Assembly: GCF_014648475.1 (NCBI RefSeq) | Contig: NZ_BMRE01000002.1 | Location: 310,001 to 374,000 of the forward strand | Source of the DNA: Lentzea flava | Lineage (GTDB): Bacteria; Actinomycetota; Actinomycetes; Mycobacteriales; Pseudonocardiaceae | Direction: 5' to 3' | Length of the DNA: 64,000 nt | Part shown: one piece after another, positions 7,559 through 15,823 of the stretch | How positions within the stretch are numbered: position 1 is the first letter of the stretch | Layout: the number at the start of each line of letters is the position of its first letter | Made by a program: the position numbers and the translations under genes | Notes under the pieces: generated by a model | Told to the model about the DNA's origin: nothing | Database searches by the model: none | The model's input: only the letters and a program-made list of their open reading frames with translations

Positions 7559-8759
7559 GGCACTGGCCGAGCCGATCGTCCCGGTTCGACGGAGCTGGAT
7601 GGCGTGGCTGTTCGTCGCGAACCTCGGACTGTGGCTCGCGATCTACGCACCGATCCAGGTGCTGTTGCCGCAGCAGGCCGAGCTGCTGGACAAGGCGGGC
7701 AAGGAGTTCGTGTTCGGCGTTGTCACCGGTGTCGGCGCCCTGGTGTCGTTGCTGGTGGTGCCGCTCATCGGGTTCCTGTCCGACCGCACGACCTCGCGGT
7801 TCGGCCGTCGTCACCCGTGGACGGTGGGCGGCTCGGTCGTCGGGGCGATCGGCCTCGGCGTCCTGGCCGGTGCGGACTCGGTGTTCGTCATGACGCTCGG
7901 CTGGTGCCTGGTGCAGGCGGGGATCGGCGGCATGCTCGCCGCGCTGACGTCCGCCGTGCCCGACCGGGTGCCGGTCGTGCAGCGGGCGCAGGTCGGCGGA
8001 TTGATCGGCATCAGTCAGATGCTCGGCACGGTGCTGGGTGCGGTCGTGGTGACGTTGCTGGTCAGCGGCCTGCCGGCGGGTTACCTGACGTGTGCGGTGA
8101 TCGTTGTGACCGGCGGGTTGTTCTTCGTGCTGAGGACACCGGACACGCAGCTGATCGTGAAGCCGGTGCGGCCGACGTTCTGGATCTCGCCCCGCGAGCA
8201 CCCCGACTTCGCGTGGGCGTGGCTCGGGCACTTCATGATCAACCTGGGCAACGCGTTCGGCACGCTGTACCTGTTGTTCTTCCTCGGTGACGTGGTGCAC
8301 CACCCGTCGCCGGAAGACGGTCTGCTGGTGCTGATGGTGCTCTACGGGGTGGCACTCGCCGCAGGAGCGGTGCTGTTCGGCGCACGAAGTGATCGTTCTG
8401 GGCGCCGCAAGCCGTATGTGTACCTCGCGTCGGCCGTCATGGCGCTCGCCGCGTTGCTGTTGGTCATCTGGCCCACTTGGACGGCCGTTCTGGTCGCCTC
8501 ACCGCTGCTCGGCATCGGTTTCGGCACGTACTGGGCGGTCGCGATCGCCCTGCTCACCCAGGTGCTGCCCGCCGCGTCCGACCGGGCGAAGGACCTCGGC
8601 GTGCTGAACGTCGCCAACGCGTTGCCGCAGGTCGTGGCCCCCTTGCTGACCGCCTTGATCTTGGCCAACCTTGGTGGCTACCGCGGGTTGTTCGCGGCGT
8701 CCGCGCTGGCGACGGCGCTGGCGGCGGTGTTGATGAGTCGAGTGCGATCGGTGGTCTGA
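7548..8759 (+). CDS. MFS transporter (probable sugar/glycoside uptake)
   Basis: 403 aa with about 12 hydrophobic segments. The loop between TM2 and TM3 carries GFLSDRTTSRFGRRHPW, the MFS signature with the extended form found in sugar:cation symporters, and the second half carries GARSDRSGRRKPY at the matching place. It overlaps the GH1 gene by 11 bp and the following SDR by one base, so the three form one transcript. GTG 7551 is an alternative start. A role in glycoside uptake is inferred from the operon. Confidence 0.88.
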   Translation: MVSEALAEPIVPVRRSWMAWLFVANLGLWLAIYAPIQVLLPQQAELLDKAGKEFVFGVVTGVGALVSLLVVPLIGFLSDRTTSRFGRRHPWTVGGSVVGAIGLGVLAGADSVFVMTLGWCLVQAGIGGMLAALTSAVPDRVPVVQRAQVGGLIGISQMLGTVLGAVVVTLLVSGLPAGYLTCAVIVVTGGLFFVLRTPDTQLIVKPVRPTFWISPREHPDFAWAWLGHFMINLGNAFGTLYLLFFLGDVVHHPSPEDGLLVLMVLYGVALAAGAVLFGARSDRSGRRKPYVYLASAVMALAALLLVIWPTWTAVLVASPLLGIGFGTYWAVAIALLTQVLPAASDRAKDLGVLNVANALPQVVAPLLTALILANLGGYRGLFAASALATALAAVLMSRVRSVV

Positions 8760-9538
8760 TGCAGCTGTCGGGCAAGAGGGTTCTGGTCACTGGAGCGTCC
8801 CAGGGGATCGGCGCGGAGGCCGCGTTCCGGTTCGCGGCACACGGCGCGCACGTCCACCTTGTGGCCCGGAGCGCCGAACTGCTCGATCTACAGGTCAAGC
8901 GGATCACCGAGTTCGGTGGCTCGGCCTCCGCCCACCCGGCCGATCTCGCGGACGCCGCGCAGATCCGCGCGCTCGCCGAGGAGGTCGAAGCGCCTGACGT
9001 GCTCGTCAACAACGCGGGCGTCGGCCGCTGGTTGTTCCTCGACGACACCTCGGCCGACGAACTGCAGACGATGACCGCTGTGCCATACGTGGCGGCGTTG
9101 CTGCTGACCAGGGAGTACTTGGGAGCCATGCGTTCCAGGCGGTCCGGCTGGATCGTCAACGTGAACTCGCCGGTGTCACGCCTCCCGATTCCCGGTTGCG
9201 TGGGCTACCAGTCGGCGCGGTGGGCGTTGCGAGGTCTGACTGCGTCGCTGCGGCTCGACCTGCGAGGCACCGGCGTCGGTGTGAGCGAAGTGGTGCCGGG
9301 CAAGGTCTCCAGCGAGTACTTCAACAACAACCCCGGTGCCGAGGAGCGGATTCCGGCGATCGCGAGGCTGATCCCGACGGTGACGCCGGAGCGGTGCGCG
9401 AAGGCGATCGTCGACGCCGTGGAGAAGGAACGCGCTGAGCACCTGTTCCCGTGGCAGCTCAAGGCCTTCGAGATCTCCGGCCGGCTGTTCCCCGGCCTGA
9501 CCTCGTACCTGGCCTGGAGGACCGGCACCCACCGCTGA
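8759..9538 (+). CDS. Short-chain dehydrogenase/reductase
   Basis: 259 aa classical SDR. The cofactor motif TGASQGIG is near residue 12, NNAG near 84, and the catalytic Ser/Tyr/Lys region is changed: NVNSPVSRLP then CVGYQSARWAL, so the usual YxxxK appears as YQSAR, with Arg where Lys is expected. The start overlaps the MFS stop (TGATG). The substrate is unknown; the last gene of the beta-glucoside operon. Confidence 0.88.
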   Translation: MQLSGKRVLVTGASQGIGAEAAFRFAAHGAHVHLVARSAELLDLQVKRITEFGGSASAHPADLADAAQIRALAEEVEAPDVLVNNAGVGRWLFLDDTSADELQTMTAVPYVAALLLTREYLGAMRSRRSGWIVNVNSPVSRLPIPGCVGYQSARWALRGLTASLRLDLRGTGVGVSEVVPGKVSSEYFNNNPGAEERIPAIARLIPTVTPERCAKAIVDAVEKERAEHLFPWQLKAFEISGRLFPGLTSYLAWRTGTHR

Positions 9539-9596
9539 CCTGTGGACAGGTCGAGATCTTGGCCTGGAATTGTCGGTGGTGCCTGGAAGAATTGCA

Positions 9597-9680
9597 GCAA
9601 GGGTTCCCCTTCACGGGGGGACCCTTGCGTGAGCGTGGAAACGGCCCCTTGCCTGCGCGGGAGGTGCAGGCAAGGGGCCG
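9597..9680. terminator. Two tandem hairpins sharing arm sequence
   Basis: Hairpin one (9597-9628) has arms GCAAGGGT / ACCCTTGC, extended by C/G pairs. Hairpin two (9642-9680) has a perfect 15-bp stem, CGGCCCCTTGCCTGC / GCAGGCAAGGGGCCG. Both use the GCAAGGG/CCCTTGC core, so alternative pairing between them is possible. No T-run follows. Confidence 0.6.
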
Positions 9681-9760
9681 ACGTGGTGACCGCGGACCGA
9701 CAACGGTCGGGGAGGGAAGGTGCACGTCACCGGCCCGCGGGAATCTGTGGAGTTGTTGAG

Positions 9761-9818
9761 CTGACCGGGGTCCGCGATGTCGCGGTCGGGGGTTCGCCCA
9801 TCGCGGACCACCGGTCAG
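9761..9818. terminator. Long hairpin, 3' of the gene at 9877-10254
   Basis: Left arm CTGACCGGGGTCCGCGATG pairs with right arm CATCGCGGACCACCGGTCAG with one bulge (about 19 bp of stem, 20-nt loop). It lies 59 bp after the stop of the minus-strand gene. A weaker inverted repeat (GACCTGG / CCAGGTC, 9832-9861) lies between. Confidence 0.55.
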
Positions 9819-9876
9819 TAGGCCGTTTGCAGACCTGGTCGTGTCGGGGGGACGCCAGGTCAGTCGCAAAGGCCCG

Positions 9877-10254
9877 TTAGTGGGCTCGAGCCACCGCGCG
9901 GCGGGTTCTGGTGACAGGAGGGGTCACCGGAGCCTCGCGCAGGTGGCGAGCCGGGCGCGGGGCGAGTCCGCCCGCAACCAGGTGTTCGTACGCGGCGCGC
10001 CACACCGAGCAAGGTGACTTCTGCTGGCGCCAGCGGCCGGAGCACTCGGGGCAGTTGCCCTTCTCGTCCGGCTCGTGCGCTGCCAGCAGAGCACGCCATC
10101 CCTCGGTCAGCCGAGGGAGCTCGGATCGAGCCACCGACAGCAGGGACGGGGCATCTGCGCGGCTCGCCAGCTCCGTGAGCAGGTCGAGACGTTCCCACAC
10201 AGCGTTGCGAAGAACCTGTCCGAGGATCGCGTCCATCGAAGAAGTCACCGTCAC
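9877..10254 (-). CDS. Hypothetical protein with a Cys cluster
   Basis: 125 aa, not recognised by function. The N-terminal half is helical (LGQVLRNAVWERLDLLTELA). The middle has GNCPECSGRWRQQKSPC, a C-x2-C-x11-C set that could bind metal, followed by SVWRAAYEHLVAGG. The C-terminus is Arg/Pro rich. The GTG start overlaps the stop of the upstream gene (GTGA), so the pair 10251-10517 and this gene are co-translated. It is divergent from the HTH-TPR regulator. Confidence 0.7.
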   Translation of the reverse strand: MTVTSSMDAILGQVLRNAVWERLDLLTELASRADAPSLLSVARSELPRLTEGWRALLAAHEPDEKGNCPECSGRWRQQKSPCSVWRAAYEHLVAGGLAPRPARHLREAPVTPPVTRTRRAVARAH

Positions 10255-10517
10255 CTTTCCGCCTGGTCGGCGGCTTCGCGTAGCGCAGCCCTGAGCTGTA
10301 CGAGCTGGTCGTGGGACAAGACTGCCGTCTCACCGGGAGGTCCCACCAGAACCACTTGGCCCTGAACGACCTTCACGGTGAGCTGGCGGTCCCGGTCGAC
10401 CACGTCGCCGCAGCTGATCTGCCACGTCCGACGCTGCCCGGTCGTCGTGCCGCGCCATGTGGAGTCGGTGTCACCCGTCTCCACAATGGAGGTGGAACTC
10501 GGGGAGGAGCTGTCCAC
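10251..10517 (-). CDS. Small hypothetical protein
   Basis: 88 aa, soluble and acidic at the N-terminus (Ser/Thr rich), with a C-terminal beta-strand/helix part: LTVKVVQGQVVLVGPPGE, then LSHDQLVQLRAALREAADQ. The GTG start at 10517 has AGAGGA about ten bases upstream. It forms a two-gene unit with 9877-10254 through a GTGA overlap. No family assigned. Confidence 0.6.
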   Translation of the reverse strand: MDSSSPSSTSIVETGDTDSTWRGTTTGQRRTWQISCGDVVDRDRQLTVKVVQGQVVLVGPPGETAVLSHDQLVQLRAALREAADQAER

Positions 10518-10734
10518 TATTGGTCGTTCCTCTCCGTGCTCACTCGCTTACCGGAATCTAGATTGCGATGATTCATGCCGGAACGGGACGTCACAGCGCT
10601 GACCGGTGGAAGTCTTACGGTGAGCGGTAAGCGGTGTTCGGTGGGGCCGATCAGCCTCGCCGAAGAGGACTTCTCGGGCTCGGGGACCTGCCCCTAGTCT
10701 GCCGATGACGCCCAACGGACTGTGAGGGTGCGCG

Positions 10735-12117
10735 ATGAACACCATGGGTTCCCAGGGCTCTCCGATTCCCGCCGAGGTGTGGGATCAGCAGGAGATGCGG
10801 GACGCACTGGCCCGACGAGAGATCAGCTCGGTCTACCGGCTGCTCCGACGGCACGGCGTGTCCCAGCGCCAGATCGCGGCGCTCACGGGTCAGTCGCAGT
10901 CCGAGGTCTCGGAGATCCTCAAGGGACGCCAGGTGATGGCTTATGACGTCCTGACGCGGATCGCCGTTGGCCTGGGTGTCCCACGTGGATACATGGGTCT
11001 CGCCTATGACGAGACAACGGCAGTGAGGGTGGCCGCAACCGCGGACTCACCCCATCCTGAGGAGGACGAGTCGGTGAAGCGTCGGAAGTTCCTCGCGCAC
11101 GCCGCCGCCGTGACAGTGGGCGCGGCCGTGTTCGGAGCGGACTCCGGGTCGTGGGTTTCTCACCCCACACAGACTCCGGCTCCGGGACGCATCGGCATGA
11201 CCGATGTGCGCCAGGTCGAAGCGGCGACGCGTGCTCTGCGAGCCCTCGACTACCAGTACGGCGGCGGTTCCTGCCGCGACGCCGTGGTCGCCCAGCTGTC
11301 CTGGGGACAGCAGATGCTCGGTGCGAGCTCGACCGACGTCGTTCGGCAGCGCCTCTACGTCGCGCTGGCCGACCTGCACAACCTCGCCGGCTGGACGTCG
11401 TTCGACACGGGCCTGATGGACTCGGCCCGCAACCACTTCGGTCAGGCGCTCGACCTCGCCAAGCAGGGCGAGAACGAGGCGCTGATGGCGAACATCCTGT
11501 ACCGCATGGGCCGCGTCTACCTGCACCAGAACGCCCCCGACGACGCACTGAAGGTGTTCCAGCTGGGTCAGCTGGCGGCGCAGAACTCCGGTTCCGAACT
11601 GGCCGTGGGCATCCTGTGCGCGAACGAGGCCTGGGCCTACGCGAAGATGGGTTCCGACGAGCAGGCGCTCAAGCTGCTCGGCCGCGCGCGCGACGAGTTC
11701 TCCCGCGCGAACGTCGCGGAAGCCCCGGCCTGGGCCAAGTTCTTCAACGAGATCGACCTCTCGTCCATGATCGGCACGGTGCACACGGAGCTGGCACAGA
11801 CTGTGGATGCCAAGTACACGCGGACCGCGATCCCCGCCCTGTCCAAGGCGATCAACAACTTCGGTGACGAGTACGCGCGCAGCCGCTCGTTCAACCTGAC
11901 CTCGATGGCGATCAACCACCTGCTCGAAGGCGACATCGACCACGGCGCCAAGATCGGCCGCCAGGCCGTCGACCTGTCGGAAAGCCTCAAGTCGGTCCGC
12001 ACGAAGCAGCGCATGGAGCCGCTGCGCCAGGAAGCCGAGAAGCGCCGCAACAACCCAGAGGCCCGCGAGCTGGCCGACCGCGTCGCCCGCTTCACCGGAG
12101 CCGACACGGCCGCCTAG
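10735..12117 (+). CDS. HTH (XRE-like) regulator with TPR-type C-terminal domain
   Basis: 460 aa. Residues about 40-90 form a helix-turn-helix (GVSQRQIAALTGQSQSEVSE, then a GLGVPRGYMGLAY end). Residues about 117-138 read VKRRKFLAHAAAVTVGAAVF, a twin-arginine plus hydrophobic stretch in the middle of the protein. The rest is helical TPR-like repeats (ALADLHNLAGW, ARNHFGQALDLAKQGEN, ANILYRMGRVYLHQNAPDDA). This layout matches the TPR regulators of the Streptomyces NsdA type, which affect development and antibiotic production. ATG 10735 sits in GCGCGATG with a weak GAGGGTG upstream. The ligand and targets are unknown. Confidence 0.85.
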   Translation: MNTMGSQGSPIPAEVWDQQEMRDALARREISSVYRLLRRHGVSQRQIAALTGQSQSEVSEILKGRQVMAYDVLTRIAVGLGVPRGYMGLAYDETTAVRVAATADSPHPEEDESVKRRKFLAHAAAVTVGAAVFGADSGSWVSHPTQTPAPGRIGMTDVRQVEAATRALRALDYQYGGGSCRDAVVAQLSWGQQMLGASSTDVVRQRLYVALADLHNLAGWTSFDTGLMDSARNHFGQALDLAKQGENEALMANILYRMGRVYLHQNAPDDALKVFQLGQLAAQNSGSELAVGILCANEAWAYAKMGSDEQALKLLGRARDEFSRANVAEAPAWAKFFNEIDLSSMIGTVHTELAQTVDAKYTRTAIPALSKAINNFGDEYARSRSFNLTSMAINHLLEGDIDHGAKIGRQAVDLSESLKSVRTKQRMEPLRQEAEKRRNNPEARELADRVARFTGADTAA

Positions 12118-12158
12118 TCGAATCTCGTTTGGGTCCTATAGCACCACTTTTGGATGGT

Positions 12159-12551
12159 GTGGGACACGAACCGGTAACGCCAGAGCCTTCTCCCACGAAT
12201 GCAGCATCGACGGGCGAGAAATCCACGCCTAAGGTGCGGCAGGTCGGGGCGAAGGACGAGGTGCGGCGCGTGAGCCTTACTCGGAGGTGGCGTTCCAAGA
12301 GAGCGCTGCGGTCCGCGCAGTTGCTCGACGAGGTCGTCGACACCCAGCTACCGCTGCTGGCGTCGTTCGACGAGGAGCGACGGCGCCGTTCGGCCGACTA
12401 CCTCGCGGAGCTCGTGGCTCTGGCGCAGGACTACCGCTACTACGCCAACGGCTGGATCGACAGCCGCGAGCTGGACCGCCGCGGCCAGCGGACGATGAAC
12501 CGCTTGGCGCGCATGCGTGAGGAATCTTCGGCTCGACTGATCACCGACTAG
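12159..12551 (+). CDS. Hypothetical protein, start uncertain
   Basis: A basic, helical, soluble protein. The clear coding part runs from about 12261 (VRRVSLTRRWRSKRALRSAQ, then LDEVVDTQLPLLASFDEER, ending MREESSARLITD). No family is recognised. GTG starts exist at 12159, 12234 and 12261; the last has AAGGA just upstream, and TTG 12129 would give the longest form. A TATAGC -10-like box near 12137 and an inverted repeat CACCA/TGGTG (12140-12158) suggest its promoter is right after the regulator gene. Confidence 0.6.
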   Translation: MGHEPVTPEPSPTNAASTGEKSTPKVRQVGAKDEVRRVSLTRRWRSKRALRSAQLLDEVVDTQLPLLASFDEERRRRSADYLAELVALAQDYRYYANGWIDSRELDRRGQRTMNRLARMREESSARLITD

Positions 12552-12622
12552 TCCATTCGTGGGCAGCTCGTCGCGCCGATCGGACCACTCGTCGAGCCCT
12601 GTGAATGTTTCACGTTGAACAA

Positions 12623-13333
12623 TCACCAGGGGACTGGTCCGCTGTGGTCGAACAGGCCTCCGGTAGGACCGTCGTCGGGCAGGGTGGCCAGCCTGATCGC
12701 GATCCTGGCTCCCTCCGCGGGTGTGTCCCTCCCCTGGAAGCCGTTGAGATCGGTCGCCACATAACCGGGACAGGCCGCGTTGATCTTGATGTTGGTGAGC
12801 TCCTTGGCGTACTGGACGGTGAGCGCGTTCAGGAACGTCTTCGACGGCGTGTAGGTGCCGTTGATCTCGCCGAACTCCACTCCTGGCGTGGTCTGCAAGG
12901 TCAGGGACGCGAGGTGGCTCGACAGGTTGACGATCCGCGGTCGCGCGGAACGGGTGAGCAGCGGCAGCATCGCGTTGGTGACCCGGACGACGCCGACGAC
13001 GTTGGTCTCCAGCACCTCCCGCAGGCTCTCCGGTGTGGCGGCGGACGGCGCGGCCGGCCAGGCTCCGGCGATCGCCGCGTTGTTGACCAGCACGTCGAGG
13101 CGGCCGAACCGTTCCTCGAACAGCGCTGCTGCCGCCTTGACGCTCTCGTTGTCGGTCACGTCCAGCGGCACGGCGAACGCGTCGACACCGTTCGCCCGCA
13201 GCTTCGCCACCGCCTCCTCGCCACGTCCGGCATCTCGCGCGCCGACTCCGACGGTCATCCCGAGACCGGCCGCGATCTCGTAGCCGATGCCCTTGTTCGC
13301 GCCGGTGACCAGCGCAATCGTCTGTTCGCTCAT
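12623..13333 (-). CDS. Short-chain dehydrogenase (carbonyl-reductase-like)
   Basis: 236 aa classical SDR: VTGANKGIGYEIAAGL (cofactor site), PLDVTDNESV (acidic residue for adenine), NNAAIAG, NLSSHLASL (catalytic Ser) and YTPSKTFLNAL (Tyr-xxx-Lys). VNAACPGYVATDL-type block follows (INAACPGYVATDLNG). Start ATG 13333. It is divergent from a LysR gene 87 bp away with a palindrome between them, the usual arrangement for LysR control of a neighbour. Substrate unknown. Confidence 0.92.
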   Translation of the reverse strand: MSEQTIALVTGANKGIGYEIAAGLGMTVGVGARDAGRGEEAVAKLRANGVDAFAVPLDVTDNESVKAAAALFEERFGRLDVLVNNAAIAGAWPAAPSAATPESLREVLETNVVGVVRVTNAMLPLLTRSARPRIVNLSSHLASLTLQTTPGVEFGEINGTYTPSKTFLNALTVQYAKELTNIKINAACPGYVATDLNGFQGRDTPAEGARIAIRLATLPDDGPTGGLFDHSGPVPW

Positions 13334-13388
13334 GCAGTTGATCGTGGTCGGACACGCGTTCAGGACCAACATCACTTCGGTGTGGCAG

Positions 13389-13407
13389 CGATACCCGGCC
13401 GGTATCG
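13389..13407. promoter_or_regulatory. Candidate LysR operator
   Basis: A perfect 7-bp inverted repeat, CGATACC-CGGCC-GGTATCG, contains an AT-A...T-AT pattern of the LysR box type (T-N11-A). It lies in the 87-bp gap between the divergent SDR and LysR genes. Confidence 0.65.
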
Positions 13408-13420
13408 ATAGCGTGCACGT

Positions 13421-14248
13421 GTGGAGACCCGGGAGCTTCGGTACTTCGTCGCGGTCGCGGAAGAACTGCACTTCGGCCGGGCCGCCGACCGTCTCGGCAT
13501 CGCCCAGCCACCGTTGTCGCGGACGATCGCCCAGCTCGAACACCGGCTCGGCGTCGCGTTGCTGACCCGCACCAGCCGCAAGGTCTCGCTCACCGAGGCG
13601 GGCGCGGTGCTGCTGGCCGAGGCGCGGTCGATCCTCGGTGCGGTCGCCGCGGCCGAGAGGCGGACACGCAACGTCGACCGGCCTTCGCTGGTGCTGGCCG
13701 CCAAGGCCGGCGGTTCCAGCGAACTGCTGGCGAAGCTGCTCGACGCCTACGCCGCCGAGCCGGGCGCGGTCGCCGTCGACCTGCTGCTGTGCCAGGCCCA
13801 CACCGCGCAGCCGCTGCTCGACGGCCGTGCCGACGTGGCGATCCTGCACGAACCGTTCGACTCGACAGCGGGTCTCGACGTCGAGCCTCTGCACGCCGAG
13901 AGCCAGTTCGCGATCCTGTCGAGCTCGCATCCACTGGCGGGAGCGACGCAGCTGCGGATGGCCGACGTCGTCGACCTGCCAGAACTCGCGCGCTGGCCGG
14001 AGCCCGACGGCACCTACCTCCCCGGCCCCGGCGTGGAGGTGCACGACCTGACGCAGCTGTTCCAGATGATCGCGCTCGGCCGTGCCGTCGCGGTCATGCC
14101 CGAGGTGGTGCGCACCGGTCTGCTCGAAGGCCTGGTCGCGGTACCGGTGGTGGACGCGCCGAAGGTGACGACGGTGATCGCGTGGCCACCGCACAGCAGG
14201 TCGCGTGCTGTGGCCGACCTGGTGCGCGTGGCGATGAGGTTCAGCTGA
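13421..14248 (+). CDS. LysR-family transcriptional regulator
   Basis: 275 aa, slightly short. The N-terminal winged HTH is typical: ELRYFVAVAEELHFGRAADR, then LGIAQPPLSRTIAQLEHRLG and LLTRTSRKVSLTEAG. The C-terminal effector domain (LSSSHPLAGATQL, GRAVAVMPEVVRTG) follows. The GTG 13421 start gives METRELRYF, the usual LysR N-terminus. Its probable target is the divergent SDR and itself. Its stop overlaps the stop of copD by 8 bp (convergent). Confidence 0.93.
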   Translation: METRELRYFVAVAEELHFGRAADRLGIAQPPLSRTIAQLEHRLGVALLTRTSRKVSLTEAGAVLLAEARSILGAVAAAERRTRNVDRPSLVLAAKAGGSSELLAKLLDAYAAEPGAVAVDLLLCQAHTAQPLLDGRADVAILHEPFDSTAGLDVEPLHAESQFAILSSSHPLAGATQLRMADVVDLPELARWPEPDGTYLPGPGVEVHDLTQLFQMIALGRAVAVMPEVVRTGLLEGLVAVPVVDAPKVTTVIAWPPHSRSRAVADLVRVAMRFS

Positions 14249-15260
14249 CGGGCGCCCGGCTGAGCACCACGGCGAGCCCGAACGCCACGCCCATGATGGT
14301 CACCTCCAGCACGGCCCACTGCACGATCGCGGTGACCTTGTGCTGCGAGATCTTCGGCAGCAACCGCCACCGGATGTGCGCGCCCAGCAGCGCGATCAGT
14401 CCCGCACACACCGCCTTGCCGATGAACAGCAACCCGTAGCCGGTCGTGAACAGCGACTGCGGGAACGGCACGACCGGGTTGAGGATCAGCTCCAGCAACC
14501 CGTTGAACAGGCCGGTCACCGACACCACGATCAGCGAGATGGTCGCGACCTTGGAGAACTTCGGCAGTGCGACCGCCAGCAGCCCCTTGCGGTAGGCGAC
14601 CAGCGCCATCACCGCGCCGAGCCCGCCCGTCCACGCGGCGGCGCCCAGCACGTGCAGCTCCATGGAGACCATCGAGTAGTCGTGGTACTTCCAGTTGGAG
14701 GCGTGCCCGGTCACCGGAATCGGCAGCAGCCCGAACATCGAGATGAGGATCCGCAGCTCGGCGGGCACCGACTCGCCGCTGCGCACGGCCATCACGCCGA
14801 CGAACAGGTAGACGAACGCGCAGGCCGCGCTGAACAGCAGGCCCTTGCCCGCGCCGACGTTCGCGATGTACTCGATCGCGTTGCCGATGCTGACGTCGCT
14901 GCCCGGCCGCAGCTCAGCGGCCTGCAGCGCGATCGCCAGCAGTGCCGTGGCGACCCAGACGGCGGCGGCGACGACCGCCGCCGGCCGGGCGAGGCGCATC
15001 ACCGGTTCGGTGTGCGTGGGCCGGTCGAAGCCGAGCAGCTTCGGCAGGATCGACAGCCCGACGACGATGGTCGCCGAGACGTCCAGCAGGACTCGGGTGA
15101 CCGGCAGGCCGTACCGGACCGCCGCCCCGGCGTCCACGATCCCGGCAACCACGACGGGTGGTGCCAGCAGGAGGCCGAGCGCGATGCCCGCGAGTGCACC
15201 GAGGACGAGACCGGCGAGCACGCGGTAGTGGGAGGGAGCGGCGGTCCGGACGTCACTCAT
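14241..15260 (-). CDS. copD: CopD-family copper resistance membrane protein
   Basis: 339 aa with about eight TM segments. The C-terminal CopD domain shows SMVSMELHVLGAAAWTGGLG, the conserved His-containing helix, and VTGLFNGLLELI. The N-terminal half (LAGLVLGALAGIALGLLLAP, DVSATIVVGLSILP) matches the extended actinobacterial CopD. It is thought to move copper across the membrane with CopC. ATG 15260 overlaps the copC stop by four bases (ATGA), so it is coupled to copC. Confidence 0.88.
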   Translation of the reverse strand: MSDVRTAAPSHYRVLAGLVLGALAGIALGLLLAPPVVVAGIVDAGAAVRYGLPVTRVLLDVSATIVVGLSILPKLLGFDRPTHTEPVMRLARPAAVVAAAVWVATALLAIALQAAELRPGSDVSIGNAIEYIANVGAGKGLLFSAACAFVYLFVGVMAVRSGESVPAELRILISMFGLLPIPVTGHASNWKYHDYSMVSMELHVLGAAAWTGGLGAVMALVAYRKGLLAVALPKFSKVATISLIVVSVTGLFNGLLELILNPVVPFPQSLFTTGYGLLFIGKAVCAGLIALLGAHIRWRLLPKISQHKVTAIVQWAVLEVTIMGVAFGLAVVLSRAPVS

Positions 15261-15823
15261 GCCTTGGTGCCTCCGCCGCGCAAGGCGAAGAACACGCCGC
15301 CGAAGAGCAGCGCCACGGCGCCGGCGATCCACACCCAGATGGGCAGGTCGCCCTGCGAGTGCGGGTCGGCGCCTGAGCCGTCGTTCGCCGCTTCCCCTCG
15401 CGGTGTGCCCGAGCCGTCGTTCGCCGCTCCCGCCCGCGGTGTGCCGGTGCCGTCTTTCGTGAGCGTGAACGTCAGCTCACCGGAGACGGGGTGGCCGTCC
15501 GCGGACAGGATGCGGTAGCCGATCTTGTACAGCCCTGCCTTGCCCAGTGCGCCGACAGCCTGGGTGACCGTGTTGTCCTTGATCATCGGGTCGCCGGGCA
15601 GTTCGTAGTGGCCACCGCCGCCGTCGACGACCGTGACCTTGTTGATGCCCTGGCCGCCCTGCACGTCCTGGTCGAACGTCAGCGTGACCGTGGACGGTCC
15701 GACCTCCAGCGAGGACTTGTCCTTCGGGTCGCTGCTGATCAGTGCGTTGTGCGCCGCCGCGGGGGCGGCCGTGACGAGCACGGCCGCACCAGCGATCAGG
15801 CACGCGATGAGCGCGCGCTTCAT
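15257..15823 (-). CDS. copC: CopC-domain copper-binding protein, membrane anchored
   Basis: 188 aa. A signal peptide (MKRALIACLIAGAAVLVTAA) ends at APAAA, so the mature protein begins at or next to His (HNALISSDPKDKSSLEVGP), the N-terminal histidine brace of CopC. A second His lies in SADGHPVSGEL. After the beta domain, a low-complexity linker has repeated DGSGTPRGEAAN-like units (about residues 127-158), then one TM helix (PIWVWIAGAVALLFGG) and a basic tail. It probably holds Cu(II) outside the cell. Overlaps ycnI and copD by 4 bp each. Confidence 0.9.
   Translation of the reverse strand: MKRALIACLIAGAAVLVTAAPAAAHNALISSDPKDKSSLEVGPSTVTLTFDQDVQGGQGINKVTVVDGGGGHYELPGDPMIKDNTVTQAVGALGKAGLYKIGYRILSADGHPVSGELTFTLTKDGTGTPRAGAANDGSGTPRGEAANDGSGADPHSQGDLPIWVWIAGAVALLFGGVFFALRGGGTKA

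Larger units (their letters stand above)
9539..9876. other. Hairpin-rich gap between convergent genes
   Basis: No gene is supported in these 338 bp. It contains four inverted repeats: 9597-9628, 9642-9680, 9761-9818 and 9832-9861. The gap separates the 3' end of the beta-glucoside operon from the 3' end of the gene at 9877-10254, so at least some are bidirectional terminators. Confidence 0.7.

Noticed and set aside
14340..15518. 392-aa plus-strand open frame opposite copD
   Set aside because: Antisense of copD/copC; no conserved motif.
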